Shown here: positions 25,302 through 33,371 of the stretch, piece after piece | Layout of the letters: each line of letters begins with the position of its first letter | Numbering within the stretch: the first letter of the stretch is position 1 | From: a virus | Length of the DNA stretch: 47,272 nt | Strand: one strand, 5' to 3' | IMG/VR virus record: IMGVR_UViG_3300027870_000214 | Span: 1-47,272 of that record | The notes under the pieces: generated by a model | The model's input: the letters and a program-made list of their open reading frames with translations, nothing else | Told to the model about the DNA's origin: nothing | The model's database searches: none | Position numbers and translations under genes: made by a program

Positions 25302-26678
25302 ATGACCCTGAGCTTCGCCCCGGAGCGCATCGAGCAATGGCCGCTCGCGCGCTTGCAGCCCTATGCTCGCAATGCCAAGGCGCATGGCGCGGATCAGGTC
25401 GCCAAGATCGCGGCCAGCATGGCTGAGTTCGGTTGGACCGTGCCCTGCCTCGTCGCCGAGGATGGCGAGTTGATCGCGGGTCATGGCCGGGTGCTGGCGG
25501 CAACGCAGCTGGGCTTGACCGAAGCGCCGGTGATCGTGCTTGGCCACCTGACCGAGGCGCAGCGCCGGGCATATCGCATTGCGGACAACAAGCTGACGGA
25601 ACTTGGCACTTGGGACGTGGCGTTGCTGTCGGCGGAACTGAACGATCTGCTGGCAGAGGATTTCGACCTGTCGCTGGTCGGTTTTTCCGACGGCGAGTTG
25701 GACAAGCTGCTGGCCTTTGTGCCGGAAGAGGACGGGGAAGAAGGTGGCGCCGGGGGTTCCATGCCGCCGGTGACCATCCCCGAACCGCCGCGTAACCCGG
25801 CATCGCGGACCGGCGATCTGTGGATCCTCGGGGACCATCGGCTGCTTTGCGGCGACAGCACCAGCGCGGCCGATGTGCGCCGTCTGATGAATGGCGAACG
25901 GGCGATCCTGTTCGCCACCGACCCGCCGTATCTGGTGGATTACGACGGTTCCAACCATCCGACACGGAACAAGGATTGGTCGGCGTCCTACGGCACGACC
26001 TGGGATGACAGTTCGCAGGGGGCCGAGCTTTACGACGGCTTCATTTCCGCCGCCGTGGCGGAAGCGATCTCCGAAAATGCTGCGTGGTATTGCTGGCACG
26101 CCTCGCGCCGCCAGGCGATGCTGGAGGCTTGCTGGGAAAAGGCCGGTGCCTTCGTCCATCAGCAGATCATCTGGGTTAAGGACCGCGGGGTTCTGACCCG
26201 GTCGCACTACCTCTGGAAGCACGAGCCCTGCTTCATGGGCTGGCGCCGCCCGAACCGCCCGCCAAAGGTGGCTGAGGAAACCCTGCCATCGACATGGGCG
26301 CTGCCCAGCTTCGCAAAGGACGACCGGCCCGACCACCCTACGCCGAAACCGCTCGACGCCTTCGGGATCCCGATGCGCCAGCATGTGACACGCGGCGGGC
26401 TTTGCTACGAGCCATTCTCTGGCTCCGGCTCGCAGATCATGGCGGGCGAAGCCAACGGCCGCCGCGTCTTTGCGATGGAAATCAGCCCGGCCTACATCGA
26501 TGTCGCCGTTGAACGCTGGCAGGCCGAAACCGGCAAGGACGCGATCCTCGACGGCGACGGCCGGACCTTCGCGCAGGTGAGAACCGAGCGGCTGGGCGAC
26601 GACGCCGAACCACCAGCCGATACGCCGGACACGGACGCCGCCCCTGAACCCGCGCGAAAGCGCAAGACCGCCGCGTGA
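25302..26678 (+). CDS. ParB-like domain fused to DNA methyltransferase (N6A/N4C type)
   Basis: This 458-residue protein joins two domains. Residues 1-135 are a ParB/Srx fold, with 'PYARNAKAHGADQVAKIAAS' and 'LIAGHGRVLAA'. Residues 165-435 are an amino-methyltransferase, with DPPY near 207 and SAM-binding 'FSGSGSQIMAGEANGRR' near 370. Motif IV before motif I is the beta-class order. Such orphan phage enzymes protect phage DNA or alter its regulation; the target sequence is unknown. AAGAGGA lies 9 nt before the ATG. A charged Ala/Pro-rich tail ends the protein. Confidence 0.92.
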   Translation: MTLSFAPERIEQWPLARLQPYARNAKAHGADQVAKIAASMAEFGWTVPCLVAEDGELIAGHGRVLAATQLGLTEAPVIVLGHLTEAQRRAYRIADNKLTELGTWDVALLSAELNDLLAEDFDLSLVGFSDGELDKLLAFVPEEDGEEGGAGGSMPPVTIPEPPRNPASRTGDLWILGDHRLLCGDSTSAADVRRLMNGERAILFATDPPYLVDYDGSNHPTRNKDWSASYGTTWDDSSQGAELYDGFISAAVAEAISENAAWYCWHASRRQAMLEACWEKAGAFVHQQIIWVKDRGVLTRSHYLWKHEPCFMGWRRPNRPPKVAEETLPSTWALPSFAKDDRPDHPTPKPLDAFGIPMRQHVTRGGLCYEPFSGSGSQIMAGEANGRRVFAMEISPAYIDVAVERWQAETGKDAILDGDGRTFAQVRTERLGDDAEPPADTPDTDAAPEPARKRKTAA

Positions 26679-27874
26679 CATGCATGACCTGGCTTTACCT
26701 TCCTCCGGACGCGTTTCCGGAACCGGAGACGCATGCCTGTTCGGCCTCTCCCTCTGCTCTGGCGCGGGTGGTCTCGACCTCGGTCTCACTATCGCCATCC
26801 CCGGATATCGTGCTGTGGGCCATGTCGAACGGGAAACCTTCGCCGCAGCCACTCTCGTGGCGCGGATGGAAGACGCGTCCCTGGATCAGGCTGTTGTCTG
26901 GGACGACGTTGGAACCTTCGACGGCCGCCCGTGGCGCGGCGCGGTGGACATCATCACTGCGGGCTATCCGTGCCAGCCGTTCAGCGTCGCGGGCAAGCGC
27001 CGAGGTGCGAATGATCCGCGCCACCTCTGGCCCCATGTCGCCCGCATCATCGGTGAGGTCGAGCCGCCCTTCGTCTTCCTCGAGAATGTCGCCCATCATC
27101 TCCGCCTCGGCTTCCCCGAAGTCGCCAGCGGACTGGTCGGCATGGGCTACCGCCTTGCGGCAGGCCTCTTCACGGCGGCGGAAGTCGGTGCGCCCCACAA
27201 GCGGGAGCGGCTGTTCATCCTCGCCATCCGCGAAGGCGACGAGCTGGCCGACCCCGCGCGCCTGCTCTGGCACCCGGTCGAGTGGCGGGAACCGGACGGA
27301 ATTGCTCCGCCTCTGGCCGACGCCGAGGGCCAGCGCCAACGAGAACCGGCAGACCAAGCCGACGCCATCGCAGGAAGCTGGGCAGCACGGCATGAACCTG
27401 GCGACGACGGCAGCCCTGTGGCCGACGCCGCAGATCGACAGTTTCCGCAGCCGGGGAGGCGAGCGGCGCGACGAGAAGGGTCTGGACCGGATGGCGCGGG
27501 ACTGGCCGACGCCGATGGCGAACGATGGCTGCAAGCCGAGTGCGGGCAACCGGCGAACAGCCGATCTGACCCATGCGGCGGGGATGTGGATGACGCCGAC
27601 GGCGCGCGATCACAAGGACGGGGCGACGACACTGGCGAACACGCCGGTGAACGGCCTGCTTGGCCGCCAGGTCCTGGTGACGCCAATGCCTGGGAGCGGT
27701 ACCTCCGATGCGCGCCGGACCTTGAACCCGCTGTTTGTCGAGGCGCTGATGGGCTGGCCCACCGGGTGGACCGGCTTCGCCTCTGTGGCAACGGCGTGGT
27801 CCCCCTGGTTGCGGCGCATGCGCTTCGAACTTTGGCGGCTGAACTGCTGGCCGACGGTTGAGGTGGCGGGATGA
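26675..27874 (+). other. Overlapping 399-codon open frame with WPTP repeats
   Basis: This frame, shifted relative to the methyltransferase, stays open across the whole gene. From about 27240 it looks protein-like: WPTP recurs four times ('SWPTPRACS', 'LWPTPRASAN', 'LWPTPQIDS', 'DWPTPMAND'), then 'MWMTPTARDHKDG', and finally 'LNPLFVEALMGWPTGWTGFA'. From memory, the WPTP and LNP...MGWP...GWT patterns occur in methyltransferase-associated phage proteins. The stop overlaps the next gene's ATG (ATGA), as for real operon genes. The first half is probably only shadow of the methyltransferase. Whether the second half is translated is unknown. Confidence 0.45.
26680..27861 (+). CDS. C5-cytosine DNA methyltransferase
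   Basis: This 393-residue protein has motif I 'LSLCSGAGGLDLGL' near 22, the catalytic loop 'AGYPCQPFSVAGKRR' with Cys near 98, ENV near 135, and 'GAPHKRERLFILA' near 170. Motif X appears as 'RLRLCGNGVVP' near the end. The region about 190-340, where target recognition should lie, is hydrophilic and repetitive (repeated ADA/ADAD), which is odd for a folded domain. The same DNA is open in a second frame with its own repeats. The start at 26680 lies 1 nt after the previous stop. It probably modifies phage DNA against host restriction. Confidence 0.9.
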   Translation: MHDLALPSSGRVSGTGDACLFGLSLCSGAGGLDLGLTIAIPGYRAVGHVERETFAAATLVARMEDASLDQAVVWDDVGTFDGRPWRGAVDIITAGYPCQPFSVAGKRRGANDPRHLWPHVARIIGEVEPPFVFLENVAHHLRLGFPEVASGLVGMGYRLAAGLFTAAEVGAPHKRERLFILAIREGDELADPARLLWHPVEWREPDGIAPPLADAEGQRQREPADQADAIAGSWAARHEPGDDGSPVADAADRQFPQPGRRAARREGSGPDGAGLADADGERWLQAECGQPANSRSDPCGGDVDDADGARSQGRGDDTGEHAGERPAWPPGPGDANAWERYLRCAPDLEPAVCRGADGLAHRVDRLRLCGNGVVPLVAAHALRTLAAELLADG

Positions 27875-28080
27875 AGCAGTCCCGCCTCATGTCGTTGGTC
27901 GAGTCCGTCGCCAACGTGGTCGTCGGCTACGGCGTCGCCGTCGTCACGCAGATCCTGATCTTCCCCATCTTTGGGCTGCACACGACGCTGGCGCAGAACC
28001 TGAAGATGGGTGCGGTGTTCACAGTGGTAAGCATAGCGCGATCCTACGTCCTGCGGCGGCTGTTCGAAAGATGGCGTTGA
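27871..28080 (+). CDS. Small membrane protein, DUF7220-like
   Basis: This 69-residue protein has two hydrophobic helices, 'VVVGYGVAVVTQILIFPIFG' and 'MGAVFTVVSIARSYVL', and a basic C-terminus (RRLFERWR). It resembles DUF7220 phage proteins of unknown function. The start overlaps the end of the WPTP frame by 4 nt and lies 9 nt after the methyltransferase stop. Confidence 0.8.
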   Translation: MKQSRLMSLVESVANVVVGYGVAVVTQILIFPIFGLHTTLAQNLKMGAVFTVVSIARSYVLRRLFERWR

Positions 28081-28304
28081 CGCAAAACGTGATGCTTACT
28101 AATCTTGAGACAGCGAAGACGATCTTGTCGTATTGATCAAGCCAGAGGCTGGTCAGATCTGAAGGTTCATCCATCAGGTTTCGCTGTCCGGCATGCGGAA
28201 CCACGAAATCTCGGGTCTCGCGCGAGCAAGAGCTTCCTGCCGGGGAGCGTCCGTCAGGACGCCGCGCATTCGCTTCTCATGAAGTCGAATGGAGTACCCG
28301 TGCC
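28081..28304. other. Intergenic region before the HNH gene
   Basis: These 224 nt hold no gene, tRNA or clear promoter that I can see. A weak GCTTCC/GGGAGC hairpin lies near 28230. The HNH gene has TGGAG 11 nt before its ATG. Confidence 0.3.
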
Positions 28305-28658
28305 ATGAAAGCACTGAAGAAACTGCGCCGTATGAAGATGCTCACACAGGGGGGCCGCTGTTTCTACTGCGGTCTGCCCATGTGGGATGAAGCCCTGGAT
28401 CCCTGTCGGCCGCTATCGTGCAGGTCGGGCGAATTGCCGAAAACCCTCCGATGCACGGCCGAGCACCTCCATCCTCGTTCCGAGGGTGGTGCGAACACCG
28501 CTGACAACATCGTTGCCGCCTGCTTGTTCTGCAACAACTCGCGTCACCGGCGGAAACGGCCACTGTCGCCCGAAGCGCACCGCGCGCATGTGCAGCAGCG
28601 CATGGCGGCGGGACGATGGCTTGCGGCGCAAATTGGGGCGTGGGTGCAAAGGGTCTAG
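28305..28658 (+). CDS. HNH endonuclease
   Basis: This 117-residue protein has zinc-binding C19-x2-C22 ('RCFYCG'), the HNH core 'AEHLHPRSEGGANTADNIVA', and the second pair 'ACLFCNNSRHRRKRP'. HNH proteins near phage terminases often assist packaging or cut DNA during replication. The basic C-terminal tail fits DNA binding. It is followed by a strong hairpin before the opposed DUF3489 gene. Confidence 0.9.
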   Translation: MKALKKLRRMKMLTQGGRCFYCGLPMWDEALDPCRPLSCRSGELPKTLRCTAEHLHPRSEGGANTADNIVAACLFCNNSRHRRKRPLSPEAHRAHVQQRMAAGRWLAAQIGAWVQRV

Positions 28659-28695
28659 ACGAGCACCGACGTCGCAGCGTCATTCCAAGAAGAAA

Positions 28696-28725
28696 CGCCG
28701 CCCCGGGTGGGGCGGCGGGGCTTTA
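28696..28725. terminator. Strong hairpin between convergent genes
   Basis: CGCCGCCCC (28696-28704), loop GGGT and GGGGCGGCG (28709-28717) form a perfect 9-bp stem. GGGCTTTAG follows on the plus strand and TTTCTTCTTGG on the minus strand. It sits between the ends of the HNH and DUF3489 genes, so it may stop both transcripts. Confidence 0.65.
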
Positions 28726-28740
28726 GTGTATCGTTTGATC

Positions 28741-29256
28741 CTACGCAGCCGGAAGTTTGTAAACCCTTCCCCGATCTTCCACCTTTTCCGAGGTGATGGT
28801 GAGGCCGAGCTTCTTCTTCAGCGCCCCGGACATTGCTCCTCTCACGGTATGACTGAGCCAGCCCGTCGCTGCGACGATCTCGGCGATAGTTGCACCTTCC
28901 GGTGCGCGCAACATTACGATCAGGGTGTCCTGCTTGGTGCCAGCGCGGCGCATCGGTTCGGTGCCGCTGGGGATCAAGGTCGCGGGTGCCGGATCGTCGG
29001 TGATCCCGAGGGTCGAATAGGCCAGCGGCGTGGCGCGCAGGGTGATCGAGCCGCGATCTTCGTCGTGCCGCCAAACCGTGTTCAGGTCGGTGGCGGCAAC
29101 TTCTTCAAGAAGCGCGTGCTTCAAAAGGCTTTTGCACACGTTGCCGACGGCACCGCCTTTCAGCTTGGCCGTGATCGGAAACACCATCCCGTCGTCGCGC
29201 CCGCAGGCCGTTGAAAGGATGATGGATTGGGTGTCAGTCAATTGGATCTGGGTCAT
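28741..29256 (-). CDS. DUF3489 protein with winged-helix C-terminus
   Basis: This 171-residue protein matches DUF3489: an N-terminal 'LTDTQSIILSTACGRDDGMV', a flexible middle, and a C-terminal winged helix, 'TKQDTLIVMLRAPEGATIAE', then 'IVAATGWLSHTVRGAMSGAL'. The ATG at 29256 follows GGAGACGACG and fits the family start; the frame opens at 29283. These proteins probably bind DNA, with unknown targets. It is transcribed against the phage genes. Confidence 0.85.
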   Translation of the reverse strand: MTQIQLTDTQSIILSTACGRDDGMVFPITAKLKGGAVGNVCKSLLKHALLEEVAATDLNTVWRHDEDRGSITLRATPLAYSTLGITDDPAPATLIPSGTEPMRRAGTKQDTLIVMLRAPEGATIAEIVAATGWLSHTVRGAMSGALKKKLGLTITSEKVEDRGRVYKLPAA

Positions 29257-29344
29257 CGTCGTCTCCGTATCGGGGCGTGACAATCGCGCCCCTCCTACGA
29301 GACCAAGCCCGCCAGTCGGCGGGCGTGTCCCGGAAGGGGTGTCG

Positions 29345-29569
29345 TCACTCGGCGTGTTCGCCTTCCTTGAAGGCGCTGTCGGTGATCTCGCGCAGTTTGG
29401 CGCGGTAGTGGTTCAGGGTGCCGACTTGGCCCCAATGAATCTCGTCGGGGCTGGTCTCGAAATGATCAGCGCTGAGGGTTGCCAGCCGCGCGAGCATCCC
29501 GTCGATCTCGTGTTTGGCGGCAAGGAAGGCGTTCAGGGCTTTGGAATTGTCGATGGCGCGGTGGGTCAT
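29345..29569 (-). CDS. Small helical protein of unknown function
   Basis: This 74-residue, all-helical-looking protein contains 'SKALNAFLAAKHEIDGMLAR' and 'HWGQVGTLNHYRAKLREI'. The ATG at 29569 was chosen for AAGGAG 8 nt upstream; an earlier ATG at 29596 has none. It lies 88 nt upstream of the DUF3489 gene on the same strand and is likely co-transcribed with it. No family is recognised. Confidence 0.7.
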   Translation of the reverse strand: MTHRAIDNSKALNAFLAAKHEIDGMLARLATLSADHFETSPDEIHWGQVGTLNHYRAKLREITDSAFKEGEHAE

Positions 29570-29681
29570 TTTGAAGGCTCCTTGATCAAGTTGCATCGCT
29601 TCCGTTGATCAACGTTCGCTCTCGTCCGGATGCTTATCAACCGAATAAGCCAATGGTTTTGAATGATAATCGGAGCGCGTG

Positions 29682-30284
29682 ATGCAGGGCATGAGCGAGC
29701 GGCAGTATGCCGCGCATGTCGGCCTGTCGCGGGGGGCAATCCAGAAAGCCAAGGAGACCGGGCGGCTGGTTCAACACCCCGATGGCTCGATTGATGCCAT
29801 CGCATCGGATGCGCGGCGGGCTGCGATGACCGACCCCGCAAAGCAGCGTGGCGCGAAGGCCGCGGCCGCGCCAGCCACGTCGAAGCTGAAGCCTGTGCCA
29901 GATACCGCGCTGTCGGCCGTGGGTGAGACGCTTCGCGACGAAGGGTTGCCCGCCCCGGTCAGCGGTGGTGGCACGACCTTCCTGCAGGCCAGGACCGCCA
30001 ACGAGGTGCTGAAGGCGCAGGAGCGCAAGCTTAAGCTCGCCCAACTGAAGGGAGAACTGATCGATCGCAATCGCGCGGTGGGGCTTGTCTTCCGGCTGGC
30101 GCGGGAGGAGCGCGATGCCTGGGTGACCTGGCCCGCGCGGGCGGCAGCGCTGATGGCGTCGGAACTGGGGGTGATGATCGCGGATCACGGAGTGCTGGAG
30201 CCCGCCATGATGCAGAAGGTGCTGGAAGCCCATGTCCGTGCCCAACTCGACAGCCTCGCCGAGGTCCGCATCGACCTTCGCTGA
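29682..30284 (+). CDS. Terminase small subunit (Nu1-like)
   Basis: This 200-residue protein begins with an HTH for cos or pac recognition, 'MSERQYAAHVGLSRGAIQKA'. An Ala-rich linker follows, then a helical oligomerisation part from about 105, 'NEVLKAQERKLKLAQLKGEL'. The layout matches lambda Nu1-type packaging subunits. It overlaps the large-subunit gene by 53 nt. The ATG at 29682 follows CGGAG; the adjacent GTG at 29679 is less well placed. It begins the late operon. Confidence 0.85.
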   Translation: MQGMSERQYAAHVGLSRGAIQKAKETGRLVQHPDGSIDAIASDARRAAMTDPAKQRGAKAAAAPATSKLKPVPDTALSAVGETLRDEGLPAPVSGGGTTFLQARTANEVLKAQERKLKLAQLKGELIDRNRAVGLVFRLAREERDAWVTWPARAAALMASELGVMIADHGVLEPAMMQKVLEAHVRAQLDSLAEVRIDLR

Positions 30285-32226
30285 AGCTGAAACCTTTGAT
30301 GGTGCGGATGAGCTTCTGCGGGCCTGGGGCCGGGGCGTCCGACCCGATGCCGATTTGACGGTGTCGCAATGGGCCGATGCGCACCGGATGCTGGGGTCGC
30401 GCGCCAGCGCCGAACCGGGACGCTACCGCACGTCGCGCACGCCCTACATGCGCGAAATCATGGACGCGCTGTCGCCAAGTTCAACTGTCCAGCGTGTGGT
30501 GTTCATGAAAGCGGCACAGGTTGGCGCGACCGAAGCCGGGAACAACTGGATCGGCTTTGCCATCCACCAGGCGCCGGGGCCTATGCTGGCGGTGCAGCCG
30601 ACCGTGGAACTGGCCAAGCGCAATTCGCGCCAGCGGATCGATCCGCTGATCGAGGAAAGCGCCGCCCTGCGTGAACGGGTCAAACCGGCGCGGTCGCGCG
30701 ATGCCGGCAACACCATGCTGTCCAAGGAATTCGCGGGCGGCATCCTGATCATGACCGGGGCGAACTCGGCTGTCGGTCTGCGCTCGACCCCGGCGCGCTA
30801 CATCTTTCTGGACGAGGTCGACGCATATCCGGCGTCGGCCGACGAGGAAGGCGATCCGGTCAGTCTTGCTGAGGCGCGGTCGCTGACCTTTGCCCATCGG
30901 CGCAAGGTGTTTCTGGTCTCGACGCCGACGATCCGGGGGCTGAGCCGGATCGAGCGCGAATACGAGGCCAGCGATCAGCGTCGGTTCTTCGTGCCGTGCC
31001 CACATTGCCGCCAGTTCCAGTGGCTGAAATTCGAGCGGCTGCGCTGGGAAAAGGCGCGGCCCGAGGCTGCCGAATATCACTGCGAAGGCTGCGAACGCCC
31101 CATCGCGGAACACCACAAGACGGCGATGCTGGAGGCAGGCGAGTGGCGCGCAACGGCTGTCGCCGCCGATCCCAGCACCGTCGGCTATCACCTCTCGGCG
31201 CTCTATTCGCCGATCGGCTGGCTCAGCTGGGAGCGGATCGTGCGGTCATGGGAGGCAGCGCAGGGCTCGGACGAGGCGATCCGGGCGTTCAAGAACACGA
31301 TCCTTGGCGAGACTTGGGTTGAGAGCGGCGAAGCGCCGGACTGGTCGCGGCTTTATGATCGCCGCGAGGCGTGGAAGCCGGGCATCGTCCCTGTGGGCGG
31401 GTTGTTCTTGACTGCGGGGGCCGACGTCCAGAAGGACCGGATCGAGGTTGATGTCTGGGCCTGGGGCAGGGGTGGGACAAGCTGGCTGGTCGATCACATC
31501 GTCATCGACGGCGGACCCGATCATCAGGGCGCGTGGGCGGAACTGACAAAGCTGCTGGACCGCACATGGGCCCATCAGAACGGCGCGCTTCTGCGGCTGG
31601 CCAAGCTCGCCGTCGATACAGGCTACGAGGCTCCGGCCGTCTATGCCTGGTCGCGGCGGCAAGGCGTGGCGCAGGTTGCCCCGGTCAAAGGCGTCGAAGG
31701 GTTCAATCGCTCCAGCCCGGTATCGGGGCCAACTTACGTCGATGTGACCGACGCGGGCAAACGCCTGCGCCGGGGCGCGCGGCTGTGGACGGTGGCGGTA
31801 TCCACCTTCAAGGCGGAAACCTACCGCCACCTTGGCTTGCCACGCCCGACCAAGGAGGAACTGGCCGATGGGGTGCAGTTTCCGCCCGGCACAGTGCATC
31901 TGCCCGACTGGGTGGACAGCGAATGGCTGAAACAGCTGGTGGCCGAGGAACTGGTCACCGTGCGCACCAAGCGCGGCTTCGCACGGCTTGAATGGCAGAA
32001 ATTGCGCGAGCGTAACGAGGCGCTGGATTGCCGGGTTTACGCCCGCGCTGCCGCCTGGATCGTCGGGGCCGACCGCTGGTCCGAGGCGCGCTGGGCCGAT
32101 CTGGAGGTGCAGGTCGCGGGGGACGGCAGGGACGAGCAGGGTCGCGAAAAAGCCGCCGCAGGATCAATCCGTGCGGTGCGCAGTCCGGCACGGCGTAGGT
32201 CTGTGGCGTCGAATTACATGCGGTAA
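30232..32226 (+). CDS. Terminase large subunit (GpA family)
   Basis: This 664-residue motor-nuclease packages DNA into proheads. It is lambda gpA-like: 'RVVFMKAAQVGATEAGNNWI' near 88 is the ATPase loop, and 'ARYIFLDEVDAYPASADEEG' near 187 is Walker B. 'CPHC...CEGC' near 258-285 is a zinc-binding insert. The C-terminal nuclease part has acidic sites around 'TAGADVQKDRIEVDVWAWG' (about 400) and later. Length and motifs fit an intact enzyme. Its 3' end overlaps the convergent GIY-YIG gene by 13 nt. Confidence 0.95.
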   Translation: MSVPNSTASPRSASTFAEAETFDGADELLRAWGRGVRPDADLTVSQWADAHRMLGSRASAEPGRYRTSRTPYMREIMDALSPSSTVQRVVFMKAAQVGATEAGNNWIGFAIHQAPGPMLAVQPTVELAKRNSRQRIDPLIEESAALRERVKPARSRDAGNTMLSKEFAGGILIMTGANSAVGLRSTPARYIFLDEVDAYPASADEEGDPVSLAEARSLTFAHRRKVFLVSTPTIRGLSRIEREYEASDQRRFFVPCPHCRQFQWLKFERLRWEKARPEAAEYHCEGCERPIAEHHKTAMLEAGEWRATAVAADPSTVGYHLSALYSPIGWLSWERIVRSWEAAQGSDEAIRAFKNTILGETWVESGEAPDWSRLYDRREAWKPGIVPVGGLFLTAGADVQKDRIEVDVWAWGRGGTSWLVDHIVIDGGPDHQGAWAELTKLLDRTWAHQNGALLRLAKLAVDTGYEAPAVYAWSRRQGVAQVAPVKGVEGFNRSSPVSGPTYVDVTDAGKRLRRGARLWTVAVSTFKAETYRHLGLPRPTKEELADGVQFPPGTVHLPDWVDSEWLKQLVAEELVTVRTKRGFARLEWQKLRERNEALDCRVYARAAAWIVGADRWSEARWADLEVQVAGDGRDEQGREKAAAGSIRAVRSPARRRSVASNYMR

Positions 32227-32489
32227 TCAGATGCATGGCCTTGCGCCGACAGGGCCAATTGTCGGCGCAAGGGGCGGTCGCGCTTCAGATACCACTCGCG
32301 GCTCATAGCATCCGTTCGCGACGGCAGGCGTTCGGCATAGATCAGGCACCAAGCTCGGCCGCGTGTCGACTTAGCACCGGTGCCCGAATTGTGCTGGGCC
32401 AGGCGGCTATCGAGATCGAGGGTCCATCCGACATAGGTGCGATAGCCATCCGGGGCATCACAGCCGAGGACATAGACGAACCCGGTCAT
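32214..32489 (-). CDS. GIY-YIG family nuclease
   Basis: This 91-residue protein has the GIY-YIG fold start 'FVYVLGCDAPDGYRTYVGWT', the conserved Arg in 'DLDSRLAQHNSG', and a C-terminal acidic 'AMSREWYLKRDRPLRRQL'. It is a stand-alone domain of the UPF0213/YhbQ size class. It runs against the structural genes and overlaps the pRiA4b gene by 4 nt. A homing or moron gene is likely; a nicking role is inferred. Confidence 0.88.
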   Translation of the reverse strand: MTGFVYVLGCDAPDGYRTYVGWTLDLDSRLAQHNSGTGAKSTRGRAWCLIYAERLPSRTDAMSREWYLKRDRPLRRQLALSAQGHASDYRM

Positions 32490-33100
32490 TGCTCTCTTGT
32501 ACGGCCCGAGCCACGATGGCTTAGCAGTGGGCCGCGACGGCGGGCGGCAAAGTTTCCGATGATCATGCGGATATCGCGCTCATCGATATCTTCGGGATCG
32601 AAGGATCCATCACTCCATTCGAGCATCTGGTCGTGATCCTCGTGCCGGGGATCGGTCACGGCTTCCAGAAACGCCTCGAATCCGCTGATGCCGCCGACAT
32701 CGTCGGGCGGTGCGCGGCGGGCTCCGCCGACGAAGGCAGGGTAGTCAGTTTGGTCTTCACCCTGCCGGACGCCGTCCAGGATGATGTGATGCCGCCAGTT
32801 GTCGCCGAAATCGTAGACGTAAAGAAAGCGATCAACCCCGCGCTCGACCAGCGTCTTGAGACGGATGCTCTTCGCTTGCAACACCTTGCGGTCCCAAGCG
32901 CTGTCGTCGGGATAAGGCTCGCCATAGACTTGGTCGCCGACGACAAATTCGAACATATGCGCGCCCTGCCAGCGCATCGTGACCTGAATGATGTCGTGCA
33001 GCGCTGTCAGGGTGGAAGACAGAGGCACGTCGACCGAGCGCCAGACCTGCGGGTCGGTCCCTTCAAGTTCGATGCGGATGCGGACGACTGGTTCGTTCAT
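32486..33100 (-). CDS. Plasmid pRiA4b ORF-3 family protein
   Basis: This 204-residue protein fits the pRiA4b ORF-3 family: 'VRIRIELEGTDPQVWRSVDV', 'LTALHDIIQVTMRWQGAHMF', and 'YVYDFGDNWRHHIIL'. The biochemical role is unknown; members travel on plasmids and IS elements. The ATG at 33100 matches the usual start; the frame opens at 33154. Its position between terminase and gpW, on the opposite strand, marks it as inserted cargo. Confidence 0.85.
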   Translation of the reverse strand: MNEPVVRIRIELEGTDPQVWRSVDVPLSSTLTALHDIIQVTMRWQGAHMFEFVVGDQVYGEPYPDDSAWDRKVLQAKSIRLKTLVERGVDRFLYVYDFGDNWRHHIILDGVRQGEDQTDYPAFVGGARRAPPDDVGGISGFEAFLEAVTDPRHEDHDQMLEWSDGSFDPEDIDERDIRMIIGNFAARRRGPLLSHRGSGRTREQ

Positions 33101-33152
33101 GACTGGTGCTGTTTTCCTGCGGCGAAACCCCAAACCTAACGGATAATACCCC

Positions 33153-33368
33153 ATGCCGACAACTGCAGAGCTGAAGACTCGCCGCGATGCCTTGTCAGCG
33201 CAGCGCTCCAGCGGCGTGGCGCGGGTCAGCTATGACGGAAAGACCGTGGACTACCGCAGCCTTGCCGAGATCGACCGGGCCATCGAGGTGCTGGACCGCG
33301 ACATCGCGACTGCCGAGGGGCGCAAGATCATCCGGCAGGTGCGCGTGATCACCACCAAGGGGCTGTGA
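33153..33368 (+). CDS. Head-tail joining protein, gpW family
   Basis: This 71-residue protein is the size of lambda gpW (68 residues). It has the same helix-strand-helix pattern: 'ELKTRRDALSAQRSSGVARV', a short beta part, then 'AEIDRAIEVLDRDIATAEGR'. gpW fills the gap between portal and tail. It lies 3 nt before the portal gene. Confidence 0.85.
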   Translation: MPTTAELKTRRDALSAQRSSGVARVSYDGKTVDYRSLAEIDRAIEVLDRDIATAEGRKIIRQVRVITTKGL

Positions 33369-33371
33369 CGC

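Noticed and set aside
25023-26852. 609-codon minus-strand frame opposite the ParB-methyltransferase gene
   Set aside because: It is a high-GC antisense shadow; the plus strand has clear catalytic motifs.
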